From contig BPJP01000014.1 of the NCBI GenBank assembly GCA_026004675.1, positions 1 to 64,000 on the forward strand: a stretch of 64,000 nt of DNA, given 5' to 3'. The DNA comes from Gemmatales bacterium (GTDB lineage Bacteria > Planctomycetota > Planctomycetia > Gemmatales > Gemmataceae). Positions 52,551 to 62,201 of this stretch are shown here, piece by piece (the stretch's first letter is position 1; each line of letters opens with the position of its first letter). Below the pieces are notes generated by a model. It was not told where the DNA came from. It saw only the letters and a list, made by a program, of their open reading frames with translations, and made no database searches. Both the position numbers and the translations under genes were made by a program.

Positions 52551-52682
52551 TTGATTCATTTGTTTCTTGCGTATGATGGACTGAAAGAGGAGCAGGCGAA
52601 ACCTCGTGCCAATCGCCCCATTCTCGAAACCGTCGAAGCAATCGAGCAGCGGCTGAAAGGCTTGCCCGCCCGGCAACCATAA
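52551..52682 (+). CDS. Possible small protein, 43 residues, TTG start
   Basis: A frame ending TAA at 52680-52682, 15 bases before the thioesterase ATG, reads IHLFLAYDGLKEEQAKPRAN then RPILETVEAIEQRLKGLP. It looks coding (helical, charged) and TTG 52551 has GAGGG 5 bases upstream. No ATG is available. It could instead be the upstream end of a longer gene broken by a shift, since the frame is open back to 52509. The short conserved-looking block KEEQAKPRANRP is the main reason to list it. Confidence 0.4.
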   Translation: MIHLFLAYDGLKEEQAKPRANRPILETVEAIEQRLKGLPARQP

Positions 52683-52697
52683 TGGGAGTTGTCTTTG

Positions 52698-53133
52698 ATG
52701 CCCGGACCCTACCGCGCCACGCGACGCATCGAATTCGTCGATACGGACACGGCCAACATCGTCCACTTTTCTAATTATTTTCGCTTCATGGAGTCAGCCG
52801 AGCAGGAAATGCTGCGCTCCATCGGACTCAGTGTTTCAATGACCTGGCAGGGAGAAAAGATCGGTTTCCCCCCGCGTGTCGGCAGCCTGCGACTATTTCA
52901 AACCCGTTCGTTTCGACGAGGTTATTCACATCGATGTGTTGATCGAAGAGATTGGCCGCAAGTCGGTCAACCTCTCCTATCATTTCTACAAGGACGAGGA
53001 ACTTATCGCTCGCGGTCGTATCAGCACAGTCTGCTGCCGGGTGCTCGATGAAAACCGCCTGGAATCGATTCCTATTCCGGAGGAAATCCGGCAGCGCCTG
53101 CAACAATTTACCCGAGTGGAGCCGACAAGTTGA
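52698..53133 (+). CDS. Acyl-CoA thioesterase, YbgC/4-hydroxybenzoyl-CoA type, split by a +1 frameshift
   Basis: A hot-dog-fold thioesterase of about 144 residues. Part 1: YRATRRIEFVDTDTANIVHF with the catalytic Asp and SNYFRFMESAEQEML. The run CCCCCC (52868-52873) shifts the frame; with five Cs it reads GFPRVSAACDYFKPVRFDEV, then IHIDVLIEEIGRKSVNLSYH to TGA 53131-53133. ATG 52698 is preceded by GGGAG. The TGA overlaps the TTG start of the next gene, indicating coupling. Substrate unknown; short aromatic or aliphatic acyl-CoA is typical of the family. Confidence 0.87.
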
Positions 53134-53942
53134 ACCCCGATTGGCGAAACCGATACGAAGAGGCTGTCCGAGCGGCGCGCGACGCCGGCATGATCGGCAT
53201 GAAATACTTCCCTGATGCCCACAGCGCTGATTTCGCCAGCCAGGTCGAACAGAAATCGGACAGCAGCCCGGTAACGCGGGCGGACCGCGAGGCAGAAGCA
53301 CTGTTACGCGAACGATTGCTCGGTACCTTCCCCGACGACGGCTTTTTGGGAGAGGAATTTGGCGCTTCACCTGGTTCGTCGGGATTCCGTTGGATCATCG
53401 ATCCGATCGACGGGACGCGCAATTTTGTTCGCGGCATCCCTATTTGGGGTACTCTAGTCGGTCTGGAATACCGAGGCGAAGCCATCGCCGGTGCTATCTT
53501 CATCCCTCCCCTCGGACAACTTTTCCACGCCCTTCGAGGCAATGGTGCATTCCGGGACGAACAACGCATTCGCGTTTCGACGATCGACCAACTCCACAAG
53601 GCCCAGGTTTTCTATTCGAGCATCCAATGGTTTCAGAAAGCGGGTTGCCAAGACGTTTTTCTCGAGTTGGCGAATTACGTTGAGCGAATGCGAGGCTTCG
53701 GCGACGTGTATGGCCATGTCCTCGTCGCCCAAGGTTCGGGCGAGCTGATGGTCGAACACGGCGTACATATTTGGGATGTGGCGGCGGTCAAGCCGATCAT
53801 CGAAGAGGCCGGCGGCCGATATAGTACCTGGGACGGCTCCCCAGCGATCGACCGCCCTAATGTCCTCGTCAGCAATGGATTGTTGCACGAAGCGGCCCTG
53901 CGCATCCTGCGACAAGCAGGCAGCTCAGAAAAACCGGCGTGA
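53130..53942 (+). CDS. Inositol monophosphatase family phosphatase (histidinol-phosphatase/IMPase)
   Basis: A 270-residue Mg2+-dependent phosphatase. The metal sites are complete: FLGEEFG (Glu), WIIDPIDGTRNFVRG (Asp-Pro-Ile-Asp-Gly-Thr) and HIWDVAAVKPIIEEAGG. The family includes inositol-1-phosphatase, HisN-type histidinol-phosphatase and NADP phosphatase; the NFVRGIPIWGTLVGL stretch resembles the HisN/IMPase group, but specificity is not decidable. It begins with TTG 53130 overlapping the thioesterase stop as TTGA; a later ATG would remove conserved helix 1. Confidence 0.88.
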   Translation: MNPDWRNRYEEAVRAARDAGMIGMKYFPDAHSADFASQVEQKSDSSPVTRADREAEALLRERLLGTFPDDGFLGEEFGASPGSSGFRWIIDPIDGTRNFVRGIPIWGTLVGLEYRGEAIAGAIFIPPLGQLFHALRGNGAFRDEQRIRVSTIDQLHKAQVFYSSIQWFQKAGCQDVFLELANYVERMRGFGDVYGHVLVAQGSGELMVEHGVHIWDVAAVKPIIEEAGGRYSTWDGSPAIDRPNVLVSNGLLHEAALRILRQAGSSEKPA

Positions 53943-54003
53943 ACTGGTTTCTCGCAGCGGCAAGATCGTCCTTTTTCCCCATCGTCTCGCCAGCGAGAAA
54001 CCA

Positions 54004-54420
54004 TTATTTGACCAATAAAACAGGACAGGGCGCCAAAATACTCAGCTTATAGCTCAGGCTCCCCCAGCCATCCGACGAATTAAGGTCGATCTTGGGGGCG
54101 GTCAGGATGATCACATCGAATTTTTCCTCATCGGCATGTTGCACGATCGTCGCGCAACGATGGCCGATCCGGATTTCGCGTCGGTAGCGAACTTCCGCCT
54201 GCTTCAGTTTTTCCGCAAGCTTGTTCATATGCTTTTCAGCTTTGACCTTCAGTTTGTCGTAAAAGTCGCGTTCTTCTTCGATGGGAACGTCGGAAATTTT
54301 CTCGATTACGTGAAACAATTCGACTTCCCCGCCGCTTTGCCTGGCATGCTCGATGGCGATACGCAAAGCGGCATCGTGACGATTCGACAGATCAACGGGC
54401 AAAAGGATTTTCTTGAACAC
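54004..54420 (-). CDS. Universal stress protein (UspA family), ATP-site degenerate
   Basis: A 138-residue single-domain Usp. FKKILLPVDLSNRHDAALRI at the start and VELFHVIEKI in strand 2 fit the family. The C-terminal ATP-binding glycine motif (G-2x-G-9x-G-S/T) is replaced by LTAPKIDLNSSDGWGSLS, so ATP binding is doubtful, a UspA- rather than UspFG-like feature. The start is GTG 54420 after GAAAGGAGCGGAAT. It is 31 bases downstream of the second usp gene on the same strand, so they form a pair. Confidence 0.87.
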   Translation of the reverse strand: MFKKILLPVDLSNRHDAALRIAIEHARQSGGEVELFHVIEKISDVPIEEERDFYDKLKVKAEKHMNKLAEKLKQAEVRYRREIRIGHRCATIVQHADEEKFDVIILTAPKIDLNSSDGWGSLSYKLSILAPCPVLLVK

Positions 54421-54451
54421 ATTCCGCTCCTTTCTCGATTCCGTTGATGTC

Positions 54452-54886
54452 TTAACGTTTGTCGGGAATCTTGACGGTCAACACAGGACATTTCGCTTTG
54501 CGGACAATGGCCTCGGCAATACTGCCCATCAACAAACGTGCCAATCCCGTCCGCCCATGGGTTCCCAGCACAATCAAGTCGCAATGAATGCGATCGGCCA
54601 GGCTTAATACAGCCGGAGCGGCTTCCCCGTCTTCGACATGGATGGTAACGGATAAAGGCGCCGCTTCGGCTTTCAAGCTTTCCAGCATCTGCTCAACTTC
54701 ACGCCGGCGCACATCCGGGTCGGGTGGAACCACGCCATGACCATAGCCGACCACGATTGGCGGAATGACGTGGGCTAAATGCAATTCCGCTTTGTTATCA
54801 CGCGCCAACGAACAGGCTACCTCGAACGCGGGACGCGAATACTCCGAAAAATCAGTCGGGTGAAGAATGGATTTGCACTTCAGCAT
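54452..54886 (-). CDS. Universal stress protein (UspA family), ATP-binding type
   Basis: A 144-residue Usp with CKSILHPTDFSEYSRPAFEV at the N-terminus and an intact ATP loop, VLGTHGRTGLARLLMGSIAE (G-2x-G-9x-G-S), followed by KCPVLTVKIP. ATG 54886 with AAAGGAG 9 bases upstream. It is the first gene of a two-usp operon with 54004-54420, pairing an ATP-binding and an apparently non-binding Usp, which suggests a heterodimer. That is an inference. Confidence 0.9.
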   Translation of the reverse strand: MLKCKSILHPTDFSEYSRPAFEVACSLARDNKAELHLAHVIPPIVVGYGHGVVPPDPDVRRREVEQMLESLKAEAAPLSVTIHVEDGEAAPAVLSLADRIHCDLIVLGTHGRTGLARLLMGSIAEAIVRKAKCPVLTVKIPDKR

Positions 54887-55028
54887 AGGACGTTCTCCTT
54901 TCCAAGTTCGCCAGCAAGCCAAGGCTGAGGGATGCAATCCGCGTGCCAGAACCAATCAAGGAGAACCCGTCGTTCAATCGTCATACCAAACCTTTTCAGC
55001 CGCACATTTGTCTGTGCGAAATCGCCCC

Positions 55029-56271
55029 CTATTCGCCCCCGACCGAGATCAGGTGCCCAAAAGTGCGGAGATACATGCGACCACCTGCGATCGCCGGTGT
55101 TGCATGGCTTCCTTCAGGAAGTCGGTTTTTCGCCAGTAACGAAAACTTCTTGCTTGCCGACAGAACCACCACCATTCCATCTCGCGAAACGCAGTAGAGT
55201 CGTCCATCGACCCAAACGGGAGAACCGTAGTACGAGCCGCCTACGCGCTCGCGCCAGTGGATTTTGCCGGTCTGAACGTCGGCACAGCTGACGATTCCTG
55301 TATCTGTCCAAATGAACAAGAGGTCGTCTTTGGCTAGAGGCGTCAAGACGAGAGGAGCGGAGCGGTTAATGGTATAAACTTTCTGGCCCGGCTTCGATCG
55401 GCTCGTCGGGACAGCACGGACAGCGATAATCTCGTAATTGACCGACAACCAGCCGGCACTGCCGAGAACGAGGTCGCCGGCGACAATGGGCGAACCGATC
55501 GAGGTTTCCGTGTGTTTCTTGTAAAACACGTCGCTTTCCCAGAAAACCTTGCCTGTTTTCGGGTCGAGACTGGTGATTCCGGGAATCCAGTTCGTGAGGA
55601 TCAATTGGTCTGGTCCGTTTGCCCCCTGGAAAACACATGGTGTGGCGAAGCTGGTCTTGCCTTTGCGTGGCACCTGCCAGCGGATTTTGCCGGTCATTTT
55701 GTCCAAAGCCACGATGGAACTGTCGCCGTCCTGGTCGTTGGGCACAATGAGAAGATCACGGTAGATGATCGGGGGAAACACCGAAGCCATGGCCTGACTG
55801 GTAAGGGCCTAAGTCTCGGCGCCAGACTTCCTTACCCTCATGCGTATAGGCCATGACAAGATAGTCGGTTGGTCCTCCCCAAGTGACGTAAACGTGGTAT
55901 TGGTCAGCGGTCGGCGTGGCCGACGCGAAGCTGTTGTCTCGGTGTTTGCGGTGCTGTTTTCCCTCGTGAACTTTCCGCCAGAGAATCTTTCCGGAATGGG
56001 CGTCGATGCAAAACAGCAGGCGCTGTCCCGTTTGTTCGTCTCCTGAGGTGGTAAAAATCTTCGCTCCCCACAGAATCGGGGACGAGTGGCCGATGCCAGG
56101 AAGCTTGATCTTCCAGTTATAATCCGCTTCGCTAAACCGGATAGGAATGGCGGAGCCTTTACCGATGCCCGAACCGTTCGGACCGCGAAAACGCGTCCAC
56201 TCCTGAGCGGCCAGTGGAGACAGCGCGCTCGTTTCGACAAACAGTACGACAGCAAAAAGAATGTTTCTCAT
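55029..56271 (-). CDS. Secreted PQQ-repeat beta-propeller protein, split by a +1 frameshift
   Basis: About 413 residues: signal peptide (MRNILFAVVLFVETSALSPL), then EWTRFRGPNGSGIGKG and repeated PQQ-like blades (CIDAHSGKILWRKV, ALDKMTGKIRWQVPRKG, SLDPKTGKVFWESD, CADVQTGKIHWRER). The frames meet at about 55771-55775: five Gs where four give GHGFGVSPIIYRDLLIVPND continuously. The repeats occur without a dehydrogenase domain, so it is probably a structural or assembly propeller of the kind common in planctomycetes. Seven or eight blades would be expected. Confidence 0.88.
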
Positions 56272-56320
56272 GGTCTTCTTCTTCGGTCTCAGGGAATGCC
56301 GGTGAGCGAACTGGTTGGTT

Positions 56321-58435
56321 TCAGGGAGATCGTTTTTTCAACTCATCGAGCAAGTCGTCGATCCGTTTCTGCTCCACTGCTGGTGCCAGTTTTTTTGCCC
56401 GTTCGAGGGCATTGATAGCTGCGCTTCGGTCCTTTTGAACGTCTTTCTTACCAATCATGCGCAGGCGAAGTTGCTGCGCCAATTCGTAATTCCAAAGCCA
56501 GCGATCGGGCGCTCCGGATGTCATTGCCGTGGCCAGCGACAGGAAGCTGATCGCTTTATCACGGTAACGGTTGACGGTTTCTGGGTCGAGCTGATCCCGC
56601 AATTTTTCAAGTGCAAAGCAATAGGCAAGGCCAGCGACGGCATGGGCCTCGGGTGCAAATGCCTGCGGCACCTCGCCCCGTTGCACCATGGCGACGGCAT
56701 GTTCCGCACTTTTCAGCACGGCTTTTTCAATGATCGACGCTTCATGCATTCCCAGGGTATGGCGATATTCATCCCACGCCGGTTTCGGGTCGATATGCCA
56801 ACGTATTTTAGCCAGCAACAGGGCCATCTGATCGGGACGAGCTTTGCTCCCCTCGGGCAAACCGGCAAAGTAGTTTGCGAAGGCCGTTTGCGCGTCTCCT
56901 TTCATTTCATGGATTCGACCAGCGATTAGAAAAGCATCAGGCGCTTCGTGGGAACCGTACAAATCCTTGATTTCTTCTGCAGCCTTCAATGCTTTGTCGT
57001 ACTCGCGTTTCCGGAATTTTTGCCAGGCCATTTTCAGCAATCGCGCTTTCACTCGTTGATAAAGCGACAGGATTTTCTGCTCCGTTCCCAAACGGCTCAG
57101 AGCCTCTTTCGACGACTCGACGACCGCGCGGTGGTCTCCTTGTCGTTCGAGCGACTCCAAATGTTGAATCCAACTGTCTACCAGATGGTTTACTAATGCC
57201 GTATGAAATGTTGCATCGCCTTCCGCTTTGATCGCTTTGAGCAGGTCGGCGGCTTCGGCGAAGTTTCGATCCTGAGTCAATTTGTCAAATTGTGTTGCCA
57301 TTTGCGCTTGGCGGCGCAGTTTAACTGCTTCGGCGTTGTTTGGAAACCGTGCGAGGATTTCATCCGCATCTTTTTCCGCTGCCGCAAACTGGCGTCGCGA
57401 TAACAAGTTCGCCCTGGCACGGGTCAGCCAAGCGTCCAGAAGCCGACGACGCAATTTGTCACGCGTTGCCTGATCGACTTTTGCTTGCTGAATGAGCGTG
57501 TCGGTTTCAGCTGGATCGCCGGTCGTCCCCAGCATCAAGTTGGCAGCGGCAACGAAAGCATTCGCTGCAATGTCGTCGGGAAATGCCGACAACAACTTTC
57601 GGGCCTGCCGACGCGCTTGCTCGTAGTTACCGATTTCGAAGTCTTTCTCGATTTGACGTTGCCATGCCTGGACGATTCGCTCGCGCCATTGCGTCTTTTT
57701 CTCATCCTCGAGATTCGCATCCGAAACTTTGGCCAACGCCTCGGAAAAACGACCATCCCTGACAAATGCTTCGATTTTATCCAGTTCGACAATTCGCTCC
57801 TTCGTGAACCAGTGATAGACGGCGCGATCCCAACGGTAGCGGATGGCTGTCGCGGCAACAGTGCCACAAAGAAACACCATCGCCGCTGCAAAATAAACAA
57901 GCCACGATCGTTGCTCATTCTTCTTGGGCTGATATTTCTCGATCCATGTCTTCACTGGTTCCCTTTGTCGGGTTGCCCTTGATCGGCGAATGCTACCCGC
58001 CGCCGAACGAAACGCTTCCTCCTCGCGATCGATTTCATCCGGTTCTTTCTCGTTAATTTGATTGGGCATTTCTTCCGGCAAGGAAAGCGACCGGGCGGCG
58101 GAAAACTCAACCGCCTCGTTTCCTATCGAGGACGAAGGCGAAGTCTGTTTTGCTGTGATCGGTGTTACCACCGTTTTCAGAGTGGAATCCGATGCGTCTT
58201 GCGGCAAAAACGTCGCGGTCGGAAGACCCTTCAAGTTGGTTACGTGGGACGTCGGCAGCTTGCTGCCCGATGACGCTTTCTCGGGCTCTCCTTCCGCCTG
58301 CGCCGCTGACGGCATTTTCATATCGGAGACGGTTGCTGTTTCGGATTCGATGGGATTTGGCTGCGCCACGACTTCCGAGATCACCGATGGTTTTCCCGTA
58401 GTCGGTTCATCGGGCGCGGTTTTGGGGTGTCGCAT
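56321..58435 (-). CDS. Single-span membrane protein with TPR-like repeats, possibly fused to the upstream kinase
   Basis: A 704-residue frame. Residues 1-170 are low-complexity (Ser/Thr/Pro/Glu-rich), a TM helix follows at about 178-198 (WLVYFAAAMVFLCGTVAATA), then about 500 residues of TPR-like helices (FSEALAKVSDANLEDEKKTQ, NYEQARRQARKLLSAFPDDI, YDKALKAAEEIKDLYGSHEA). Its apparent ATG (58435) overlaps the kinase frame by 29 bases. Removing one C from CCCC (plus strand GGGG at 58425-58428) would join kinase and this protein into one Ser/Thr kinase with a TM anchor and extracytoplasmic TPR. I therefore treat the ATG as possibly artificial. Confidence 0.75.
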   Translation of the reverse strand: MRHPKTAPDEPTTGKPSVISEVVAQPNPIESETATVSDMKMPSAAQAEGEPEKASSGSKLPTSHVTNLKGLPTATFLPQDASDSTLKTVVTPITAKQTSPSSSIGNEAVEFSAARSLSLPEEMPNQINEKEPDEIDREEEAFRSAAGSIRRSRATRQREPVKTWIEKYQPKKNEQRSWLVYFAAAMVFLCGTVAATAIRYRWDRAVYHWFTKERIVELDKIEAFVRDGRFSEALAKVSDANLEDEKKTQWRERIVQAWQRQIEKDFEIGNYEQARRQARKLLSAFPDDIAANAFVAAANLMLGTTGDPAETDTLIQQAKVDQATRDKLRRRLLDAWLTRARANLLSRRQFAAAEKDADEILARFPNNAEAVKLRRQAQMATQFDKLTQDRNFAEAADLLKAIKAEGDATFHTALVNHLVDSWIQHLESLERQGDHRAVVESSKEALSRLGTEQKILSLYQRVKARLLKMAWQKFRKREYDKALKAAEEIKDLYGSHEAPDAFLIAGRIHEMKGDAQTAFANYFAGLPEGSKARPDQMALLLAKIRWHIDPKPAWDEYRHTLGMHEASIIEKAVLKSAEHAVAMVQRGEVPQAFAPEAHAVAGLAYCFALEKLRDQLDPETVNRYRDKAISFLSLATAMTSGAPDRWLWNYELAQQLRLRMIGKKDVQKDRSAAINALERAKKLAPAVEQKRIDDLLDELKKRSP

Positions 58436-60341
58436 CGGAGGAACCGGATGGGGTTTGTTTCTCTGAAGACGTTTGGCCCAATCGAGTCAACGGTGAAAAT
58501 TCAACACTCGAATCTTCCTGTTGAAGTGCCTTATACAGCTCGGCGACCATCATCAGGCAACTCGGAAAACGCTCTTCCGGATTCCATGCCGTGGCGCGAG
58601 CGATCACTCGCCTTTCCGACTCGGGCAACCGCCCCAATTCCAAAGTGCCTTGCATATGACAGCGAATGATATCGTTGGGTCTGGCTCCTGGTGGAAAAGG
58701 CCACTCGCCGGTTCGCAGCTTGTAATAGGTCAGTGCCAGGGAGTATTGATCGGACGTGTGTGTGACGCGATTGGTGAACAATTCCGGAGCGGCGTAGCTA
58801 AGTGTGAGTCCGGCACTGTCGCCGTGGATCACTGCGGAGGATCCCTCGAGGACTTTCGCCAAGCCGAAGTCGCCAACTTTGACGACGCCGGCAGCGAGAA
58901 GGATATTTTCCGGCTTGATGTCCCGGTGCTGGATCGCGACTTCCCGATTTCCCCAGCGATGTCGGGGAGAATTGAGATAATCGACCGCCTCGGCGGCTTG
59001 TTTCATGTAGCGGATCAATTCGCGAGGCGGAATACCGGCCAGACCATCTTTCTGGCATTCCGCCAGCCTCTGCAACAAATTCTTGCTTGCCAGCCGACTG
59101 GCGATAACGAGGGTGCTCGGCTGAGGTGCATCGGGTTCATGACGAATATCGTCGGAAATAATGTTGCCTTCGGCGTCGATCAGCCAATAGGCATAGAGTT
59201 CGATCAGATGGTTGTGTTCAACGCTCTTGATCAGTTCCAGGGCTTTGAATTCCTGCCGTCCATGTGAGCCTTCCAGATTGCGAATGATTTTCAAAGCGGT
59301 GCGCATGCCGCCCGGCGCCATGGCTTCCCATACCTGTCCATAGCCGCCTTGTCCGAGCAAGCGGAGCAGGCGATAGCCGGGAACGATCTCCATTCCTTCC
59401 TTGACGACCTCATTGGCTTTCAGGGCGCGAAACGTCTGGCTCGGTTCGTGCACCCCCTCGATGGCTTGCCGAAGAGCCCGCGCCATCTCTAAAGCGGAGG
59501 AAAAGCGCTGGTGAGGATCGATGGCGGTAGCCTTTCTGATGACCTCTCGTTCGGCAGGTGGTAAATGCTCGAGTTTCAACTTGCCTTCGATGTGGGACCA
59601 GATGGCGGCGGCCGGTGACGACAAATCGACTGGTACCTTCCCTGTCCGCAGTTCGACATAGGTGATGGCGAGCGAGTACTGATCGGTCGCGTGGCTCGGT
59701 TTGTTCTGGGACAGCAATTCGGGTGCGATATAGGCAGCGCTCCCCTTTGCCGACGTGACGCGAGAGTCCCCCAGCACTCGGGCCAGGCCAAAATCACAGA
59801 CCTGAACGGCACCGCCGACGATCAGAATGTTTTGCGGCTTGATATCACAGTGCTGGATAGCGCGGCCGCCGTCGCCTAAATCGTGGACCGGCTGGTTGAG
59901 GTAATCGATCGCCCGTGCTGCATCTTCGATATAGTTAATCAGCTCTTCAGCAGGGATGCCCGATCGTCCCGCCGCACGACATTCGTTCAGCCGATCGAGA
60001 AGATTCTTGTCCCCCAGCCCCATCGCGATCACCAGATCGAGTTCCTGGCCGCGACACATTATCTGAGAGTCGCCGACTTCATCGAGAACTTCGCCGTCTT
60101 CCGTAACAAGCCAGTAGGCAACAATAGGGACGAGATGAGGATGACGGATCTGCTTGACGATGCGAATGGCCTGGAGTTCTTTGTGACCGAGTTGCTGGCC
60201 GAGATTAATCAGTTTGATGGCGGCTTCCGTCCCCCCTGGAGCAGTGGCTCGCCAAACTTCTCCGAATCCTCCACGCCCCAGCAACTTTACCAGCCGAAAG
60301 CCGGGTACAATTTCAGTTCCCTCTGTCAACAGGCGAGCCAT
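58407..60341 (-). CDS. Ser/Thr protein kinase with two tandem Pkn2-type kinase domains
   Basis: A 644-residue protein with two bacterial (PknB-like) kinase domains. Domain 1 (about residues 15-295): G-loop GRGGFGEVW, Lys43, catalytic HCDIKPQN (H164-C165-D166) and DFG 183-185. Domain 2 (about 320-610): GQGGYGQVW, Lys351, HRDIKPEN (472-474) and DFG 491-493. Domain 1 thus has Cys in place of the Arg of HRD (non-RD), domain 2 is canonical. The linker MEIVPGYRL repeats the start of domain 1 (TEIVPGFRL), indicating duplication. The reading frame overlaps the TM-TPR frame, see that entry. Confidence 0.9.
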   Translation of the reverse strand: MARLLTEGTEIVPGFRLVKLLGRGGFGEVWRATAPGGTEAAIKLINLGQQLGHKELQAIRIVKQIRHPHLVPIVAYWLVTEDGEVLDEVGDSQIMCRGQELDLVIAMGLGDKNLLDRLNECRAAGRSGIPAEELINYIEDAARAIDYLNQPVHDLGDGGRAIQHCDIKPQNILIVGGAVQVCDFGLARVLGDSRVTSAKGSAAYIAPELLSQNKPSHATDQYSLAITYVELRTGKVPVDLSSPAAAIWSHIEGKLKLEHLPPAEREVIRKATAIDPHQRFSSALEMARALRQAIEGVHEPSQTFRALKANEVVKEGMEIVPGYRLLRLLGQGGYGQVWEAMAPGGMRTALKIIRNLEGSHGRQEFKALELIKSVEHNHLIELYAYWLIDAEGNIISDDIRHEPDAPQPSTLVIASRLASKNLLQRLAECQKDGLAGIPPRELIRYMKQAAEAVDYLNSPRHRWGNREVAIQHRDIKPENILLAAGVVKVGDFGLAKVLEGSSAVIHGDSAGLTLSYAAPELFTNRVTHTSDQYSLALTYYKLRTGEWPFPPGARPNDIIRCHMQGTLELGRLPESERRVIARATAWNPEERFPSCLMMVAELYKALQQEDSSVEFSPLTRLGQTSSEKQTPSGSSDATPQNRAR

Positions 60342-60656
60342 AAAAATCTCGCAGTGTGAGGTCGACCGGCTCCACTAGCCATCGTGGAGACACAACATTA
60401 AAGTATTCTACCTAATGTCTGGTATTAATTCCATGAGCAGAAACGCTTCTTTTACCCGTTGACGCGTTGAGCGGTCCTTCATTCAACAAGCCCAATGTGC
60501 CAGCCATTGAAACTTTCATCTGCCGATGGCTGCCCGATTGCCCGCCGCCGCGTTGATCAGAGGGACAAGCCGATTGGCGGCAGTAAAATACGCCTGCACA
60601 GAAGCGCTTTTCGCCGGCGTGCGAACGTATCATCTATCGACAAAAAGGTTGTGGCG
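60342..60656. other. Divergent intergenic region, kinase/thioredoxin
   Basis: A 315-base region between the divergent kinase and thioredoxin genes. The open frame extending upstream of the thioredoxin ATG to 60495 lacks homology. The 60390-60425 stretch is AT-rich (TTAAAGTATTCTACCTAATG) and may hold promoters for both genes. Confidence 0.45.
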
Positions 60657-61217
60657 ATGAATCTCTTTGCCGAATATCAAAAGGGACTGGTTTACGCCGA
60701 TTTTTTGGCCCGCTATGCCAACGACAACCAGAAAAGAAGGTGGCAGGAGGTATTCGAACAAGTCACCTTGACAGAAGCCCAGACGGCGCTGTTGAGTTCG
60801 TTCACCCGTGAAATGCCGGTCTTGTGTCTGGCGGGTGCCTGGTGCGGCGATTGTATTAACCAATGTCCCATCTTCGAACGCTTCGCCGAAAAAACGCCAT
60901 GTCTGAAAGTGCGTTACCTCGATCGCGACGACCATCCACAGGTGCAACGCGAATTGCAGATAAATGGAGGCAACCGCGTCCCTGTCGTTGTCTTCTTCAG
61001 CGAAGATGGTTTCGAAACCGCCCGTTACGGTGAACGCACCCTAAGCCAATACCGGAAAATGGTTCGTGATCAAGTCGGCGCCATGTGCCCGACGGGTATC
61101 AATAACCCTGCCGATCCGCTCATCGCACAGGTCACCCAAGACTGGCTGAACGAATTTGAACGGGTACAGTGGCTCTTACGTTTATCCCCGAGACTCAGGC
61201 AGAAGCACGGCGACTAA
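60657..61217 (+). CDS. Thioredoxin family protein (CGDC active site)
   Basis: A 186-residue cytosolic-type thioredoxin-fold protein. The active site is AGAWCGDCINQCPIF, with a third Cys 4 residues after the pair. FAEKTPCLKVRYLDRDDHP and the cis-Pro region GNRVPVVVFFSEDGFE follow. A helical N-terminal extension (about 1-50) precedes the fold; the C-terminal 50 residues are also extra. It could be a disulfide reductase or a thioredoxin-like bacilliredoxin type. ATG 60657 after AAGG; earlier in-frame codons have no homology. Confidence 0.85.
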   Translation: MNLFAEYQKGLVYADFLARYANDNQKRRWQEVFEQVTLTEAQTALLSSFTREMPVLCLAGAWCGDCINQCPIFERFAEKTPCLKVRYLDRDDHPQVQRELQINGGNRVPVVVFFSEDGFETARYGERTLSQYRKMVRDQVGAMCPTGINNPADPLIAQVTQDWLNEFERVQWLLRLSPRLRQKHGD

Positions 61218-61367
61218 GTTTCAAATGCGAAACAGTTCACCGAATGCGAACGCCGCTTCTCGTCGAGGCAAAAATCGTTGAAGGAAATCAGCCCGTCAAT
61301 CGTCGTTATTCTGAAGCCCAGGTCCATGCCTGGCCGATGCTTTCTTTGACGAATGGGTCTATTGGCG

Positions 61368-62183
61368 ATGGAGTCACAAGATGCCTCGAGGCCTTTGCGC
61401 TTCCTATCGTTTTTGGCACCGAAAATGTTCCCGGTGTATCACAGCATCGTCGAGTGCCTTGGTCGACGACTGGGTTGTACCGTGCAGCTTGAAAATGGGG
61501 CGAGAGTTACGATCGGCTTGACGATGCGGATGTGGCATTCATCTGCGGACTGGCATATGGTCGAATTATCTCAACGAAGCGATTGTCTAGAACCTATCGC
61601 GGCACCAGTCCTCAAAGGTGGACCGCTATCAAGGCAAGCCGATCTACTTTTCGGATGTCATTGTTCGCCGCGGACAGCTCGTTTCAATGTTTCGATGATC
61701 TGGCAGGTTGCACGTGGTCGTACAACGAACCTCTCTCGCAATCGGGTTACGGGATCACACGATATCATCTTGTTTGCCGCCGGCAAACCGATGGGGTTCT
61801 TCCGCCAGGTCGTCGAAGCTGGATGGCACGAACGCTCGATCGAACTCGTCCGGAGCGGAGCGGTCGACGCGTCTGCTATCGGATTCCCACGTACTTGAGC
61901 TCCACCTCCGCGACGACCCCTCTTTGGGCAGCGAAATTCGCATTATTGGGCAGCTGGGACCGTCCACCATTCAGCCGGTGGTTGTCAAGCGCCATCTTCC
62001 CGAGTCGGCTGAAGGGAAGCGTTGCAGCATTGGCTGATCGGACTGGCGGAGCAGCCGGGAATGGGAATGGTTCTGGACCAGGGGCTGATGGACGGCTATG
62101 TCGCCATCGGTGACCGGGATTACGACAACCTGCGCCGGATGAGCCGAATTTGTCATCGAGCGGGTTTTCCGACGCTGCGTTAG
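61368..62183 (+). pseudogene. PhnD-type phosphate/phosphonate ABC transporter substrate-binding protein, multiply frameshifted
   Basis: Fragments in different frames assemble into a PhnD-like protein: LRFLSFLAPKMFPVYHSIVE, ADVAFICGLAYGR, DRYQGKPIYFSDVIVRRGQL, DDLAGCTWSYNEPLSQSGYG, FRQVVEAGWHERSIELVRSG, SHVLELHLRDDPSLG, LIGLAEQPGMGMVLDQGLMD and DRDYDNLRRMSRICHRAGFP before TAG 62181-62183. At least five frame changes occur within about 800 bases, far above the one-per-gene rate elsewhere. Order and spacing match a single family protein with FxxxDxxVRRG and WSYNxxxSxSG motifs. It is broken either by poor sequence quality or by real decay. No signal peptide is evident; no permease gene is nearby. 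Confidence 0.7.
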
Positions 62184-62201
62184 GTCGACGACAGACCCGA
62201 A

